Made by a program: the position numbers and the translations under genes. Of a stretch of 64,000 nucleotides of DNA, positions 1 through 7,117 are shown piece by piece; positions within the stretch are counted from its first letter, which is position 1; every line of letters begins with the position of its first letter. Source of the stretch: Candidatus Sulfotelmatobacter sp. (lineage in GTDB: Bacteria; Acidobacteriota; Terriglobia; Terriglobales; Acidobacteriaceae); contig JAOAPI010000182.1 of the NCBI GenBank assembly GCA_025462865.1, positions 1-64,000 of the forward strand, written 5' to 3'. The notes below the pieces were generated by a model. The model did not search any database. It was not told where the DNA came from and worked only from the letters and a program-made list of their open reading frames with translations.

Positions 1-615
1 ACCATCGCGACCCGTTGAGCCATTGGGCTTGCTTGCATCCCAGAGCCGCGCATAAGGCTCCATCACGGCTTCTGCGTTGTAGTAGTACCGCTCACTCTTC
101 GACAGCAGGAAAATATACTCATGCGCCTTGGTGCAGCGGTCGGTTACTGACTCCGGCATCGGGTTCGGCTTTGACCAGATGATGTCCTGCCTCAAGTACC
201 AGCCATCGGCACGGAGAGCGAAAGCTAAGAGCCAAGGGATTCCGCAGAGGTCTTTTGCTTTGAGTCCAGCGGGAATATGTCGCTCAACTGGAGTTGTGCC
301 GATGGGCGGCATCGCCGATTGCAGGGTACTTTTATCTCGCCCGCCAGTAGCTCCGTTTCCGCCAGTACCGTTGCTGGCATACGAATCTCCCATATTGAGC
401 CACAGCGTTCCGTCTGCCCTGAGCACTCGTTTTACTTCCCGAAACACGCCGACCATGTTCGCTATGTACAAATCAGGCGTCGATTCCAAACCTAACTGCC
501 CCTCGCACCCGTAATCTCTCAATCCCCAATAGGGCGGACTCGTCACCACGCAATGCACGCTCTCGGCTTCAAGGCGCGGCAAAATCTCCCGCACATCGCC
601 GCAATGGATAGTCAC
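1..615 (-). CDS. DNA methyltransferase, beta-class N4/N6 type (partial, C-terminus beyond window)
   Basis: The minus-strand frame is open from about position 624 to the left edge, so only the N-terminal ~205 residues are visible. Near the start is a CGDVREIL segment, then the catalytic motif TSPPYWGLRDYG (motif IV, SPPY type), as in site-specific amino-methyltransferases that methylate exocyclic amines of A or C. The SAM-binding FxGxG motif should lie beyond the edge, as expected for the beta arrangement. It directly follows another small gene and a second methyltransferase in one operon. The start is unsure: GTG at 615 is conventional, but a CTG at 624 has the better-spaced GGGGAG ribosome site. 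The likely role is modification of phage DNA against restriction (inference). Confidence 0.85.
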   Translation of the reverse strand, partial: MTIHCGDVREILPRLEAESVHCVVTSPPYWGLRDYGCEGQLGLESTPDLYIANMVGVFREVKRVLRADGTLWLNMGDSYASNGTGGNGATGGRDKSTLQSAMPPIGTTPVERHIPAGLKAKDLCGIPWLLAFALRADGWYLRQDIIWSKPNPMPESVTDRCTKAHEYIFLLSKSERYYYNAEAVMEPYARLWDASKPNGSTGRDG

Positions 616-624
616 GCCGTTCAG

Positions 625-837
625 TTAGTGACTCCCCGGCAAAAGAATGCGATCCGAGCCGTGCCATCCTGAAGTTTTTCTCCGCATCCAATCCCCTCGA
701 TGGTGCTTTCTTGAGTCTGCTAAGGCACAGGTAAAACAACGTCTGGATTTGTCACAGGTCATACGCTTGTTGGCGGGCGAGAAAAATCCTATAAACTTGG
801 GCCCGCAACTTCCGCAGATGAGTTCAGTGGGCTTCAT
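625..837 (-). CDS. Small zinc-finger-like protein
   Basis: 70 aa. Its ATG overlaps the stop of the upstream methyltransferase gene (ATGA), and its TAA is followed at once by the next methyltransferase start, so it sits in a tight translational chain. It has CGSC near residue 9 and a CDKSRRCFTC cluster near residue 28, which suggests zinc binding. The C-terminal half is basic. No function is recognised; a role with the flanking DNA methyltransferases is only a guess from position. Confidence 0.55.
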   Translation of the reverse strand: MKPTELICGSCGPKFIGFFSPANKRMTCDKSRRCFTCALADSRKHHRGDWMRRKTSGWHGSDRILLPGSH

Positions 838-1550
838 TTGAAGTCAAAGACCTCTTGGGATAAACGTTTGGCGGCGATCTCGCAGTACTTCTCTTCGATC
901 TCTATTCCGATGGCGGGAATTCCGCAGTCTTTCGCGGCTTTCAGAGTTGTGAATGATCCGGCGAACGGGTCGAGAATTGAGCGCGTTACGCCGTCTTGCC
1001 GGATACACCACTTCATCAGGGCTACAGGCTTCTGGGCTGGATGCGCGGCACCGTCGAGCATTATGGCCACGCGATTGAGCGTGAAGATGCGTAGCGCCCT
1101 ATCGTGGGAACTAAATGCGAGTTCGCCGTCCGATTGGTCGATCCGTTGCCCTTTGTCCCACACAAGCCATCCCATGCTTGGTGGCAAGTACTCTGTGAAG
1201 TAGTTGGCTCCCCAGATGATCTGCCGCTCCGCCGCGCCGAGAATCATTCGAAATGTGTCTGCGTCCGGTCGCTCCGAATCCCAACCCATAAACTCATAAG
1301 CCTTCCGCCCGCCGTGACTGCCTGTACTTTCCTTCGAGCCATCCCGCCCGATTCCATACGGCGGATCAGTCAGCAACAGTTCAAAACGCGGCCCAACTTC
1401 ATGCTTCGAGGCTAAGTGAATCGCTACAATCATTTCGTCGGCCAATTCGCACCCACACGTGGAGCACCAACCCTTCGGCAACTGCGGCAAAATCTCTCTA
1501 CAGTCTCCGTGGTAAATCGTGATCCCCGCGTGGGAATAATACGGCTTCAC
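834..1550 (-). CDS. DNA methyltransferase, beta-class (DPPY)
   Basis: 238 aa. It has catalytic motif IV LLTDPPYGIG near residue 62 and the SAM-binding segment LDPFAGS near residue 190, followed by GIPAIGIEIEEKYCEIA. The order IV before I is typical of the N6_N4_Mtase (beta) class that methylates adenine-N6 or cytosine-N4. The N-terminal YHGDCREILPQLP is family-typical. GTG start, overlapping the upstream TGA. The length suits a stand-alone phage methyltransferase with a short recognition domain. No cognate endonuclease is seen nearby, so it is probably an orphan anti-restriction or regulatory enzyme. Confidence 0.9.
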   Translation of the reverse strand: MKPYYSHAGITIYHGDCREILPQLPKGWCSTCGCELADEMIVAIHLASKHEVGPRFELLLTDPPYGIGRDGSKESTGSHGGRKAYEFMGWDSERPDADTFRMILGAAERQIIWGANYFTEYLPPSMGWLVWDKGQRIDQSDGELAFSSHDRALRIFTLNRVAIMLDGAAHPAQKPVALMKWCIRQDGVTRSILDPFAGSFTTLKAAKDCGIPAIGIEIEEKYCEIAAKRLSQEVFDFK

Positions 1551-1711
1551 TTCAGCCCCAGCGTGTCAATAGCGATCTGCAAAAGTTCACAAACGCTTTC
1601 TAAAACTAGTGCGACAGCTTTATTCAGTCCCTTGGCTTCGTGCTCGTATCGGCGCAGCAGAAGTTTCGCTTGACCTAATTCCGTTGCTAATTTCCGTTCG
1701 TCTTTGTTCAT
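1547..1711 (-). CDS. Small hypothetical protein
   Basis: 54 aa starting MNKDERKLATELG, chosen over an upstream start because GGAGGA lies five bases before this ATG. It is alpha-helical with an LLLRRYEHEAK stretch and a hydrophobic C-terminus. It overlaps the end of the LuxR-type gene by about 90 bases in another frame and its stop overlaps the next methyltransferase start. Function unknown; the good ribosome site supports translation. Confidence 0.5.
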   Translation of the reverse strand: MNKDERKLATELGQAKLLLRRYEHEAKGLNKAVALVLESVCELLQIAIDTLGLK

Positions 1712-1958
1712 GCTTCCTCCGATAATCTTCGGCAAACTTCAGCCATAAGTACTGCAACAGTTCGGCGCGGCTATGTACGTCCAACTTGGAAAAGATGTTT
1801 CTGCGATGGGAACCGATTGTTCCCCTTCCAACCAATAACCTTCGGGCGATTTGGTTGTAGCTGAGGTAATCCATCAGCAGCCGGGCGACCTCACATTCCC
1901 GGCCCGTTAGGCGGCGTTCCCGCACAAGCCAGACGCGGAAGTACTGCTCTACATTCAT
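1620..1958 (-). CDS. LuxR/GerE-type helix-turn-helix protein
   Basis: 112 aa. Residues about 17-70 fit the GerE DNA-binding fold: LTGRECEVARLL, then SYNQIARRLLVGRGTIGSH (recognition helix) and RNIFSKLDVHSRAELLQ. There is no receiver or autoinducer domain, so it is a stand-alone DNA-binding protein. Its ATG overlaps the stop of the helicase gene (ATGA). A second such protein is encoded at 59280-59534. It probably regulates phage transcription; the target is unknown. Confidence 0.75.
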   Translation of the reverse strand: MNVEQYFRVWLVRERRLTGRECEVARLLMDYLSYNQIARRLLVGRGTIGSHRRNIFSKLDVHSRAELLQYLWLKFAEDYRRKHEQRRTEISNGIRSSETSAAPIRARSQGTE

Positions 1959-3229
1959 CGAAACATCGACCTCGGGAAGAATTTGACTTTCGATTTATCG
2001 AACGCCACGGAGATTGATCCGGTCGGCCCTTCGCGCTGCTTGCCTAAAATGATTTCCGCTTCATCCCCTTTGAAACTTCCGTCCTCCGCCATCGGCATGT
2101 AGTTCAAAAGAATTACGTGGGCATGAGCTTCCAAGTCGCCAGACTCTTTAAGTTCGATCATGGACGGGCGGTCGTTCAGGTTGTCTGGGCGGCGAAGTTG
2201 CGAGAGAGCAAGAACGGGTACGCCAGTATCTTTCGCCAAGCGACGTAACGTGTCAGCGGCGTCTCCCGTTCGCTCTCTGCGGTCTCTTCCTGGCCCACGA
2301 ATCAGTTGCAGATAATCCACGATGACCAACTTGATTCCCGAACGCGCAATGCGTACACGAGCTTTGGCGGCGAGGTCCGCAGCTTCGAGCGAGGATGAGT
2401 CGTTCACATAGAGCGGGAGCGATTCCAAATCAGCGGCGTATTGGGTAATCGGCCCCCAATGCGGTTCGGCATTCTCGACTACGACCGAACCGAATTTCAT
2501 TTTGAGCAAGCGCCGGAAGATGGCCGACTTGCTCATCTCCATCGAAAGCATGTAGACCGGGACACCTTCCCCGGCGAGGTTCATTGCGACCTGTAAAGCG
2601 AAGGCAGTTTTGCCGCGCCCAGGCATCGCGCCCAAGATCCAGAGTTCTCCGGCATTGATTCCCGTGGTCAGGCCGTCAAGGTCAGACAGGCCTGTTCGTA
2701 AACCACGCTTGGAATCGTCTCCGGCGATCCGGTCGGCCATTGCATTCAGGACCGGATTTGCCATCTCGCCGATTAGCTGGTCTTCGTTGCTGTGGCGGGT
2801 TTCTTCAATCTGTTCCATCTCGGAGAGCAGGTTTGATTTCACCCATTGCACGTCTTCGCCTTCTTGCAAGCGTTCGCCAGCTAGGGCAATGGTTCGCCGC
2901 GTCTTGTGTGCTCGGAAGAATTCTTTGATCTCGGCGGCGTAACGCTGAATACACCCCGGAATCGGAGCGCCCGAAGTGGCATCGTTCAATAGCGGAATAG
3001 CGCGGTCTGCGGGTAGGCCGTCGGCAATCATGGCGTCCGCAACGTGCAGCAAATCCATTGGCAGGTTGTCTCGCCGTACGCGGAGCATTCCTTGGAACGT
3101 TCTCCGACAGCCTTCGTCCATGAAGTCGTCTACGGTCAGCAGCAGCGCCGCTTCGTCTACTTGCGTTCCGTGAGTGGGGTCATCGAAAAATAGGGAGGTG
3201 ATCAGGGAGTTCTCTGCGGTGTAGTTCAT
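1955..3229 (-). CDS. dnaB: Replicative DNA helicase, DnaB-like
   Basis: 424 aa. Residues 1-110 resemble the DnaB N-terminal domain. The RecA-like domain has Walker A GAMPGRGKTAF (about 200-210), SMEMS after it, Walker B LVIVDYLQL (about 301-309), and LALSQLRRPD downstream. It would unwind DNA at the phage replication fork. The start at 3229 follows GGAGACGAA and overlaps the stop of the DUF1376 gene (ATGA); the longer upstream reading has no domain support. The length is near the family norm of about 450 aa. The neighbouring DUF1376 protein is the expected partner. Confidence 0.95.
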   Translation of the reverse strand: MNYTAENSLITSLFFDDPTHGTQVDEAALLLTVDDFMDEGCRRTFQGMLRVRRDNLPMDLLHVADAMIADGLPADRAIPLLNDATSGAPIPGCIQRYAAEIKEFFRAHKTRRTIALAGERLQEGEDVQWVKSNLLSEMEQIEETRHSNEDQLIGEMANPVLNAMADRIAGDDSKRGLRTGLSDLDGLTTGINAGELWILGAMPGRGKTAFALQVAMNLAGEGVPVYMLSMEMSKSAIFRRLLKMKFGSVVVENAEPHWGPITQYAADLESLPLYVNDSSSLEAADLAAKARVRIARSGIKLVIVDYLQLIRGPGRDRRERTGDAADTLRRLAKDTGVPVLALSQLRRPDNLNDRPSMIELKESGDLEAHAHVILLNYMPMAEDGSFKGDEAEIILGKQREGPTGSISVAFDKSKVKFFPRSMFR

Positions 3230-3981
3230 TTCGTCTCCGGCCACTGCATCTTGCCGTCCACCAAAACCATGCCTTCGTCTAACTGTTGCTGACGTTTGAT
3301 TGACATGGCGTCTACCATCGCAACCTGCTTTTTTTTGCCCTTTTCCCACTTTGTGGTCTCAAACATGTACTGAGACTGAGAGAAAAACGTTCTCGTACTG
3401 GGAAGGAATTTGTAGGCGTCGTGGGGCCAGCGGTCGTAGCATTCACGAAACCGCTTCGCCCCATCCAGAACCTTGTCGCCATGCCGGACAATGGCATCCA
3501 CGATCAAACCTGCATGTTCCCGCGAGAGATGGAACGGGTCAGCGATGTCTGGATAAAGTTTTGCGACTTCTAAGACCTTAGGTTCTAAATCTATACAATC
3601 AGAGTCACAGGGGTTGCTTATCCTTTGTTCATTCAAAGCAGATGCATTGGATGTGCTTTGCTTATCCCATCGACGCTTAGAAGCCCCAGAACGCCTCTCA
3701 AAAGCCGATTTTGACCTCGCAAGCTCATTGTCGGCCCGATCTTGCCTGTAGGAGTCGCCCGTCACGTAAAAGTACTGACGCAACACTGAATCTGCATTGC
3801 TTCTGCTTTGGTCATCCAATGCACGGGCTATTTGGTGGCAGTCATCAGGGTTAGTCGGGATGGAGCCGCGCTGCCAATAGTGCATCAGAAAGAGCAAATA
3901 AGCCCCGTGCTGACCCTGGTTAAGATGGCCAGTGTCGCCCAGATAATCCCCGATATAAAGTGGCATCCACGCTTTGCTCAT
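3226..3981 (-). CDS. DUF1376 (YdaU-like) phage replication protein
   Basis: 251 aa. The N-terminus WMPLYIGDYLGDT...QHGAYLLFLMHYW is the signature of the DUF1376/YdaU family, found in phages next to helicase genes. The middle is basic and low in complexity (SAFERRSGASKRRW), and the C-terminal part is helical. The family is thought to act in replication initiation or helicase loading, though its biochemistry is poorly known. It is translationally coupled to the DnaB gene, which supports that role. Confidence 0.8.
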   Translation of the reverse strand: MSKAWMPLYIGDYLGDTGHLNQGQHGAYLLFLMHYWQRGSIPTNPDDCHQIARALDDQSRSNADSVLRQYFYVTGDSYRQDRADNELARSKSAFERRSGASKRRWDKQSTSNASALNEQRISNPCDSDCIDLEPKVLEVAKLYPDIADPFHLSREHAGLIVDAIVRHGDKVLDGAKRFRECYDRWPHDAYKFLPSTRTFFSQSQYMFETTKWEKGKKKQVAMVDAMSIKRQQQLDEGMVLVDGKMQWPETK

Positions 3982-4017
3982 ACATTTTGTGAACTGGGCT
4001 GGAAGGACTCCCTCATC

Positions 4018-4272
4018 TCAGATATCCCCTTCGCGTAATCCGCTGCACACTGAGAAGGCGGTTTGGGCCGACATCCTCAAGCCTGTCTGGTCCTCCCGCC
4101 ACACGATTTGGCAAAACAATCTCGCCAGCCGGAGAGTCTCCAGTACTTTCCCGAATGTGGTCAATCGTTTCACTCGCGCAATCCCCAGATAGGCCCAGCA
4201 CTGGTCGCAGACGCGATAGGGGCACCCTTCAACGATTACAGCTTCCGCCTGATGGCAGTATTCGCAGATCAT
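4018..4272 (-). CDS. Small zinc-ribbon protein
   Basis: 84 aa. It begins MICEYCHQAEAV and then has CPYRVCDQCW, giving CxxC...CxxC pairs for one zinc ribbon. The rest is helical. The start ATG overlaps the stop of the upstream gene (ATGA). It lies upstream of the replication genes in the left minus operon. Function unknown. Confidence 0.6.
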   Translation of the reverse strand: MICEYCHQAEAVIVEGCPYRVCDQCWAYLGIARVKRLTTFGKVLETLRLARLFCQIVWREDQTGLRMSAQTAFSVCSGLREGDI

Positions 4273-4487
4273 GGGCTAATCCTTCGTGGCGGGCGTCCTC
4301 TTCCACCCCTACGCCAAGGACGGTAACCACCTACTATCCGCCTACGCTCGTTCTCGCTGTCTCGGCACTTTCGGCAGAGAGCGCCGCCCCTGAATCCCTT
4401 CTTAGGACAGCGTGAACAAAGGCCAGCGGCCCGGTGCGCGCGACGATACCGCGCCTCTCGGGCGCTTTTCTTCACTTTGTCTACCAT
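4269..4487 (-). CDS. Small basic zinc-finger protein, first gene of the left operon
   Basis: 72 aa, very rich in Arg and Lys. CSRCPKKGF...ALCRKC forms a CxxC...CxxC zinc knuckle. It starts the minus-strand operon and faces the plus-strand RHH gene across a 181-base control region. It may bind nucleic acid, but nothing more can be said. Confidence 0.6.
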   Translation of the reverse strand: MVDKVKKSAREARYRRAHRAAGLCSRCPKKGFRGGALCRKCRDSENERRRIVGGYRPWRRGGRGRPPRRISP

Positions 4488-4530
4488 GTGGACGTTGCCA
4501 ACAAATTACTACAGGTTGCGGCACTACCCT

Positions 4531-4547
4531 GTGCAAAAGCGGTGCAA
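4531..4547. promoter_or_regulatory. Direct repeat GTGCAA x2, possible operator
   Basis: The hexamer GTGCAA occurs at 4531-4536 and 4542-4547, exactly 11 bases (one helical turn) apart, in the divergent region. Ribbon-helix-helix proteins often bind tandem short sites spaced like this, and an RHH protein is encoded next door. Short enough to be chance. Confidence 0.3.
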
Positions 4548-4631
4548 CACTATATACGTAGCGGAGTAGAACCCTTTACTGGCGCGGGTTCTGGAGGCAT
4601 GAAAATAAATCGTAGGACAAGCGTAAATTAC

Positions 4632-4660
4632 TTGACTTTGCGCTACGCCGTGACTATAGT
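4632..4660 (+). promoter_or_regulatory. Sigma-70-like promoter for the early plus operon
   Basis: TTGACT (4632-4637), a 17-base spacer and TATAGT (4655-4660). The ATG of the RHH gene starts at 4669, about where transcription should begin, so the mRNA would be leaderless; no ribosome site lies before the ATG. Confidence 0.75.
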
Positions 4661-4661
4661 C
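4652..4661. promoter_or_regulatory. Palindromic operator over the -10 box
   Basis: GACTATAGTC is a perfect 10-base palindrome covering the -10 element of the early promoter. A dimer bound here would block the polymerase. The RHH protein encoded directly downstream is a natural candidate (autorepression, inferred). Confidence 0.45.
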
Positions 4662-4668
4662 GCTAGGC

Positions 4669-4875
4669 ATGGCGAAGAGACCCAAGCGTACCCCAAAGGC
4701 CCCTGAAAGAATAAAGGTTCATTTGTGGCTCGGAACGCAACTCGCGGACCTAGTGGACAAACAGGCAGAGACGGAGCGCCGCAGCGAACGTACCGAGATG
4801 ATTCGGGTGCTAATCGAGCGCGGGCTAGGGCTGGAAGTAATCAGAAAAGCCCGAGAGAGGGTTGCTGCCCAATGA
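4669..4875 (+). CDS. Ribbon-helix-helix regulator
   Basis: 68 aa with a basic N-terminus (MAKRPKRTPKAPERIKVH), then IKVHLWLGTQLADLVDKQAE and SERTEMIRVLIERGL, the strand-helix-helix pattern of CopG/Arc-type DNA-binding proteins. It is the first gene of the plus-strand early operon. It has no ribosome site, and the promoter -10 lies eight bases upstream, so it is likely translated from a leaderless mRNA. It probably controls the divergent early promoters. Confidence 0.75.
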   Translation: MAKRPKRTPKAPERIKVHLWLGTQLADLVDKQAETERRSERTEMIRVLIERGLGLEVIRKARERVAAQ

Positions 4876-4908
4876 TCGTCTTGCATCAGCCAGTGTCGAG
4901 GATTCTTT

Positions 4909-5067
4909 ATGAAGACTCACTCTTTCCCAACACGATCACAAGAAGAAGTCAAAGCAGTACTGGATATAACACGCGAAGCCCTGAATCCAGATGTGCGCGA
5001 CGAAATTACAGGGTCGGAGTGGTTTCAATTTTTGCACCCCGGAGAGCCGGAAGAGCGGGAGGAGTAG
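4909..5067 (+). CDS. Small hypothetical protein
   Basis: 52 aa starting MKTHSFPTRSQEEVKAV with GAGGA seven bases before the ATG. It is acidic, with the C-terminal tail GEPEEREE. It lies between the RHH gene and the next gene with short gaps. No family recognised. Confidence 0.5.
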   Translation: MKTHSFPTRSQEEVKAVLDITREALNPDVRDEITGSEWFQFLHPGEPEEREE

Positions 5068-5069
5068 CG

Positions 5070-5273
5070 ATGCTGACCCCCGAGGCGAACTTGATCTTAA
5101 CCGCCGCACTGACCGACGAGAGAAGGCCGGGAGGCATGCAGGTATCAAAACAGCGCGATGGGCGGATTGGAGTCTGGCTGCCTTGGAGCAAGGTGTTCGA
5201 CGCGCCTGACGGAATCGGAGACAGTTTAGCTGGGGCTCTTGAAGATGCCGCCTACAAAGTTAGGACGCGATGA
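5070..5273 (+). CDS. Small hypothetical protein
   Basis: 67 aa starting MLTPEANLILTAAL, after a strong GGAGGAG ribosome site five bases upstream. It contains RIGVWLPWSKVFDAPDGIG and GALEDAAYKV. The start was chosen on the ribosome site; the frame stays open further upstream without support. Its stop overlaps the next ATG. Function unknown. Confidence 0.6.
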   Translation: MLTPEANLILTAALTDERRPGGMQVSKQRDGRIGVWLPWSKVFDAPDGIGDSLAGALEDAAYKVRTR

Positions 5274-5488
5274 CTAAAACTCAAGCAGGGCTGCTGGCGG
5301 ACATGTTGCCGATTACGGCGCGGGAAGTGCTGGTTAAGTTGGGCCGTGTAGACATGGATGGAATCGCTGAAGCGACAGTTGACTACCTGAAGTCCATGAA
5401 GTTGATTGAGCAGACCACGAGTCTCCTCGGCGGAAAGATAGTTTGGGTGCTCACGCGGGATGGAAAGAAAGTGCGAGGACTGCTGTGA
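5270..5488 (+). CDS. Small winged-helix-like protein
   Basis: 72 aa, ATG overlapping the previous stop. The pattern LPITAREVLVKLGRVDMDGIA, then TVDYLKSMKLIEQT and WVLTRDGKKV resembles a short winged-helix fold in which a helix pair is followed by a beta wing. That would make it a small DNA-binding protein, but the match is by eye only. Confidence 0.55.
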   Translation: MTKTQAGLLADMLPITAREVLVKLGRVDMDGIAEATVDYLKSMKLIEQTTSLLGGKIVWVLTRDGKKVRGLL

Positions 5489-5688
5489 TGCTTGATCCCT
5501 GCACTCCGCAACCGCTACCTCCCGAACTAACAGCGTACACAGAGTACGACCTGTTGATGATGGTCAGTGCCATTGGCGAATCATCAGAGATGCCAGAACT
5601 TAACCGGGCGTGTCTGGAAGCAATTACTTCTGAACTGCAAGCGCGGGAGTGGGCAAAGATGATGCCTCCCGAGCGGAAATGGAACTGA
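5488..5688 (+). CDS. Small hypothetical protein
   Basis: 66 aa, helical after a proline-rich start (MLDPCTPQPLPPEL). The ATG shares its A with the preceding TGA, so translation is coupled. EYDLLMMVSAIG and LNRACLEAITSELQAREW look like two helices. No family recognised. Confidence 0.55.
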   Translation: MLDPCTPQPLPPELTAYTEYDLLMMVSAIGESSEMPELNRACLEAITSELQAREWAKMMPPERKWN

Positions 5689-5689
5689 G

Positions 5690-5851
5690 ATGCGAAGCGC
5701 CAATTACACACCGCGACCGCTCTTGAATGCTTGGCCTATCGTAGCCTGGTGCGGATTGATGTGCATCTGGTACGGAATTATCTGGCTGTATCTCTACGGT
5801 GCCCCTATTGTGAATCGCTGGGTGCATCTGCTGGACAAGGCGCTGCGATGA
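5690..5851 (+). CDS. Small single-pass membrane protein
   Basis: 53 aa. Residues about 12-38 (LNAWPIVAWCGLMCIWYGII and beyond) are strongly hydrophobic with several Trp, forming one long or two short membrane segments before a polar tail, WVHLLDKALR. The ATG follows the preceding stop and the TGA overlaps the next ATG. Membrane location is inferred; role unknown. Confidence 0.55.
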   Translation: MRSANYTPRPLLNAWPIVAWCGLMCIWYGIIWLYLYGAPIVNRWVHLLDKALR

Positions 5852-6114
5852 ACTACTGTCGGGATTGTCACCACACATTTACGGATGAGCAGTTGGCGCA
5901 ATGGCAGTTTGACAATTCAGCCGTTCTGCCGATTGTGCCGCGCTGCCCGTGGTGCGAATCGCGCAATGTCGGGGCGCACTGCCAGCCCGTCAAGCCGCAG
6001 CCTAAGTTCACTGACCCCGTGATTCCGCAACGAGACGCGGCGGAGCAGGCCAAATATCCGGTCGGTTGTCGGCTATCGAGAGGCTTCTCAATCCTAAATG
6101 GCGGGGATGTATGA
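5848..6114 (+). CDS. Zinc-ribbon protein
   Basis: 88 aa starting at an ATG that overlaps the upstream stop. It has MNYCRDCHHTFT and RCPWCESRNVGAHC, a CxxC...CxxC zinc ribbon like those of transcription-factor or topoisomerase fragments. The tail is Pro and Gln rich. Function unknown; many such ribbons occur in this operon. Confidence 0.65.
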   Translation: MNYCRDCHHTFTDEQLAQWQFDNSAVLPIVPRCPWCESRNVGAHCQPVKPQPKFTDPVIPQRDAAEQAKYPVGCRLSRGFSILNGGDV

Positions 6115-6191
6115 ACCGCTTACTGTTGGCTGCGTTTGTAATTGCGATTTTCTCTTACACGATCTACCTGTTGCTGAGGAAGAAGAAATGA
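6111..6191 (+). CDS. 26-residue transmembrane peptide
   Basis: A reading frame MNRLLLAAFVIAIFSYTIYL followed by LLRKKK: one membrane helix with a basic C-terminal tail. The ATG overlaps the upstream stop and the TGA overlaps the next ATG, so the spacing is that of a real operon gene despite its size. Known phage micropeptides of this form act as holin helpers, toxins or membrane anchors; nothing here picks one. Confidence 0.5.
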   Translation: MNRLLLAAFVIAIFSYTIYLLLRKKK

Positions 6192-6376
6192 TTCTTGACC
6201 GCCAATCCGAACTCTATCTTCAGACGCGCTGGCATCGTGGCCAACTGTACGTTCTCAGCCCGAACAAAGTAGTGGACATGCTGATCGACAAAGCAAATCG
6301 CAATGATCGTATCTGGGCACAAATAGAGCGTTGGTTGTCGGCTCCAGCGCGGATTCTCTCAGGGAAGAAGCTCTGA
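6188..6376 (+). CDS. Small hypothetical protein
   Basis: 62 aa starting MILDRQSELYLQTRW; GAGGAAGAAG precedes the ATG. It is helical with a basic end (ARILSGKKL). It is coupled to both neighbours by overlapping start and stop codons. No family recognised. Confidence 0.55.
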   Translation: MILDRQSELYLQTRWHRGQLYVLSPNKVVDMLIDKANRNDRIWAQIERWLSAPARILSGKKL

Positions 6377-6546
6377 TGCGCTGCGCCAACATAGTCGAAG
6401 TGCACCGGCAAGATACGACATTCTTTACGGTCTGCAAATTCGAGGCGCAGCGCGGGAAAAGATTCTGCAAAAGTTGCGAAGTGAAGTTGAGTGTGCCAGA
6501 TAAGTTTCGTCCGGTTAGCGTGAAGAGAATGGCGGCGCGAGCATGA
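6376..6546 (+). CDS. Small Cys-containing protein
   Basis: 56 aa, MRCANIVEVHRQDTTFF, then VCKFEAQRGKRFCKSC. Four cysteines (C3, then a C...CxxC group) could bind one zinc. The ATG shares bases with the preceding TGA. Basic C-terminus. Function unknown. Confidence 0.5.
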   Translation: MRCANIVEVHRQDTTFFTVCKFEAQRGKRFCKSCEVKLSVPDKFRPVSVKRMAARA

Positions 6547-6830
6547 AGACCTTAGCAGAACTGGAACACGACCATATCGTTGACGCGGTTGGCGAATGTA
6601 ATGGCGACTGGAGACAGGCTGCTGCACTCCTTGGAATTGGCAAGACAACCATCTACCGCAAGAGGCGAGAGTACAGAATGGCTCCGGTCTTCCTCGCAGC
6701 GCCATTGCGCAAGATCAAGCAGCCGAGATTTCTGCTCATGCCGAGCACACTGGAGGAAAAGAATGCCGCCGACTTGCAGTGCCCACACTGTCACGCGAAA
6801 GTTCTTTTGCCGAACGGGGCGCACCAGTGA
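6543..6830 (+). CDS. Fis-type HTH protein with zinc knuckle
   Basis: 95 aa. Residues about 8-42 (DHIVDAVGECNGDWRQAAAL, then LGIGKTTIYRKRREY) match the HTH_8/Fis helix-turn-helix found at the C-terminus of NtrC-type activators. Near the C-terminus LQCPHCHAKVLLP is a CxxC knuckle. It is probably a small DNA-binding regulator. A related zinc-plus-Fis-HTH protein is encoded at 58324-58614 with the order of the modules reversed. Confidence 0.7.
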   Translation: MKTLAELEHDHIVDAVGECNGDWRQAAALLGIGKTTIYRKRREYRMAPVFLAAPLRKIKQPRFLLMPSTLEEKNAADLQCPHCHAKVLLPNGAHQ

Positions 6831-7117
6831 AGAAAGAAGCCCATCTGGTCATAGCTCCACTGCCTATCTCTTGGGTTCATCCCAAAGATATCGAAGTGCT
6901 GTGCGGATTCGATATGACAAACGCCATGTGCGTTTTGGATTTTCAGATCCATGACTTACAGGTATCGACGAGCACATTACGGTTTTGTGACGGCTGCACT
7001 ACCAAGTATTTGACGAAGCGCAGCACTGGCGAGATGTCGGAGAGAACGTGGAACTATGCGGTTATGGAAGACCGATTTGCCAGCAGATTGAATGCAGGAC
7101 AAGGAGAGGACGAATGA
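6827..7117 (+). CDS. Hypothetical protein
   Basis: 96 aa from a GTG that overlaps the preceding TGA (GTGA). It contains PLPISWVHPKDIEVL, a Cys pair FCDGC near residue 58 and TKYLTKRSTGEMSE. No family recognised. The C-terminal reading overlaps the next ATG. Confidence 0.55.
   Translation: MKKEAHLVIAPLPISWVHPKDIEVLCGFDMTNAMCVLDFQIHDLQVSTSTLRFCDGCTTKYLTKRSTGEMSERTWNYAVMEDRFASRLNAGQGEDE

Noticed and set aside
1955-3349. 464-residue reading of the DnaB helicase from 3349
   Set aside because: The extra 40 N-terminal residues lie within the DUF1376 gene; the ATG at 3229 has GGAGA and the ATGA overlap.
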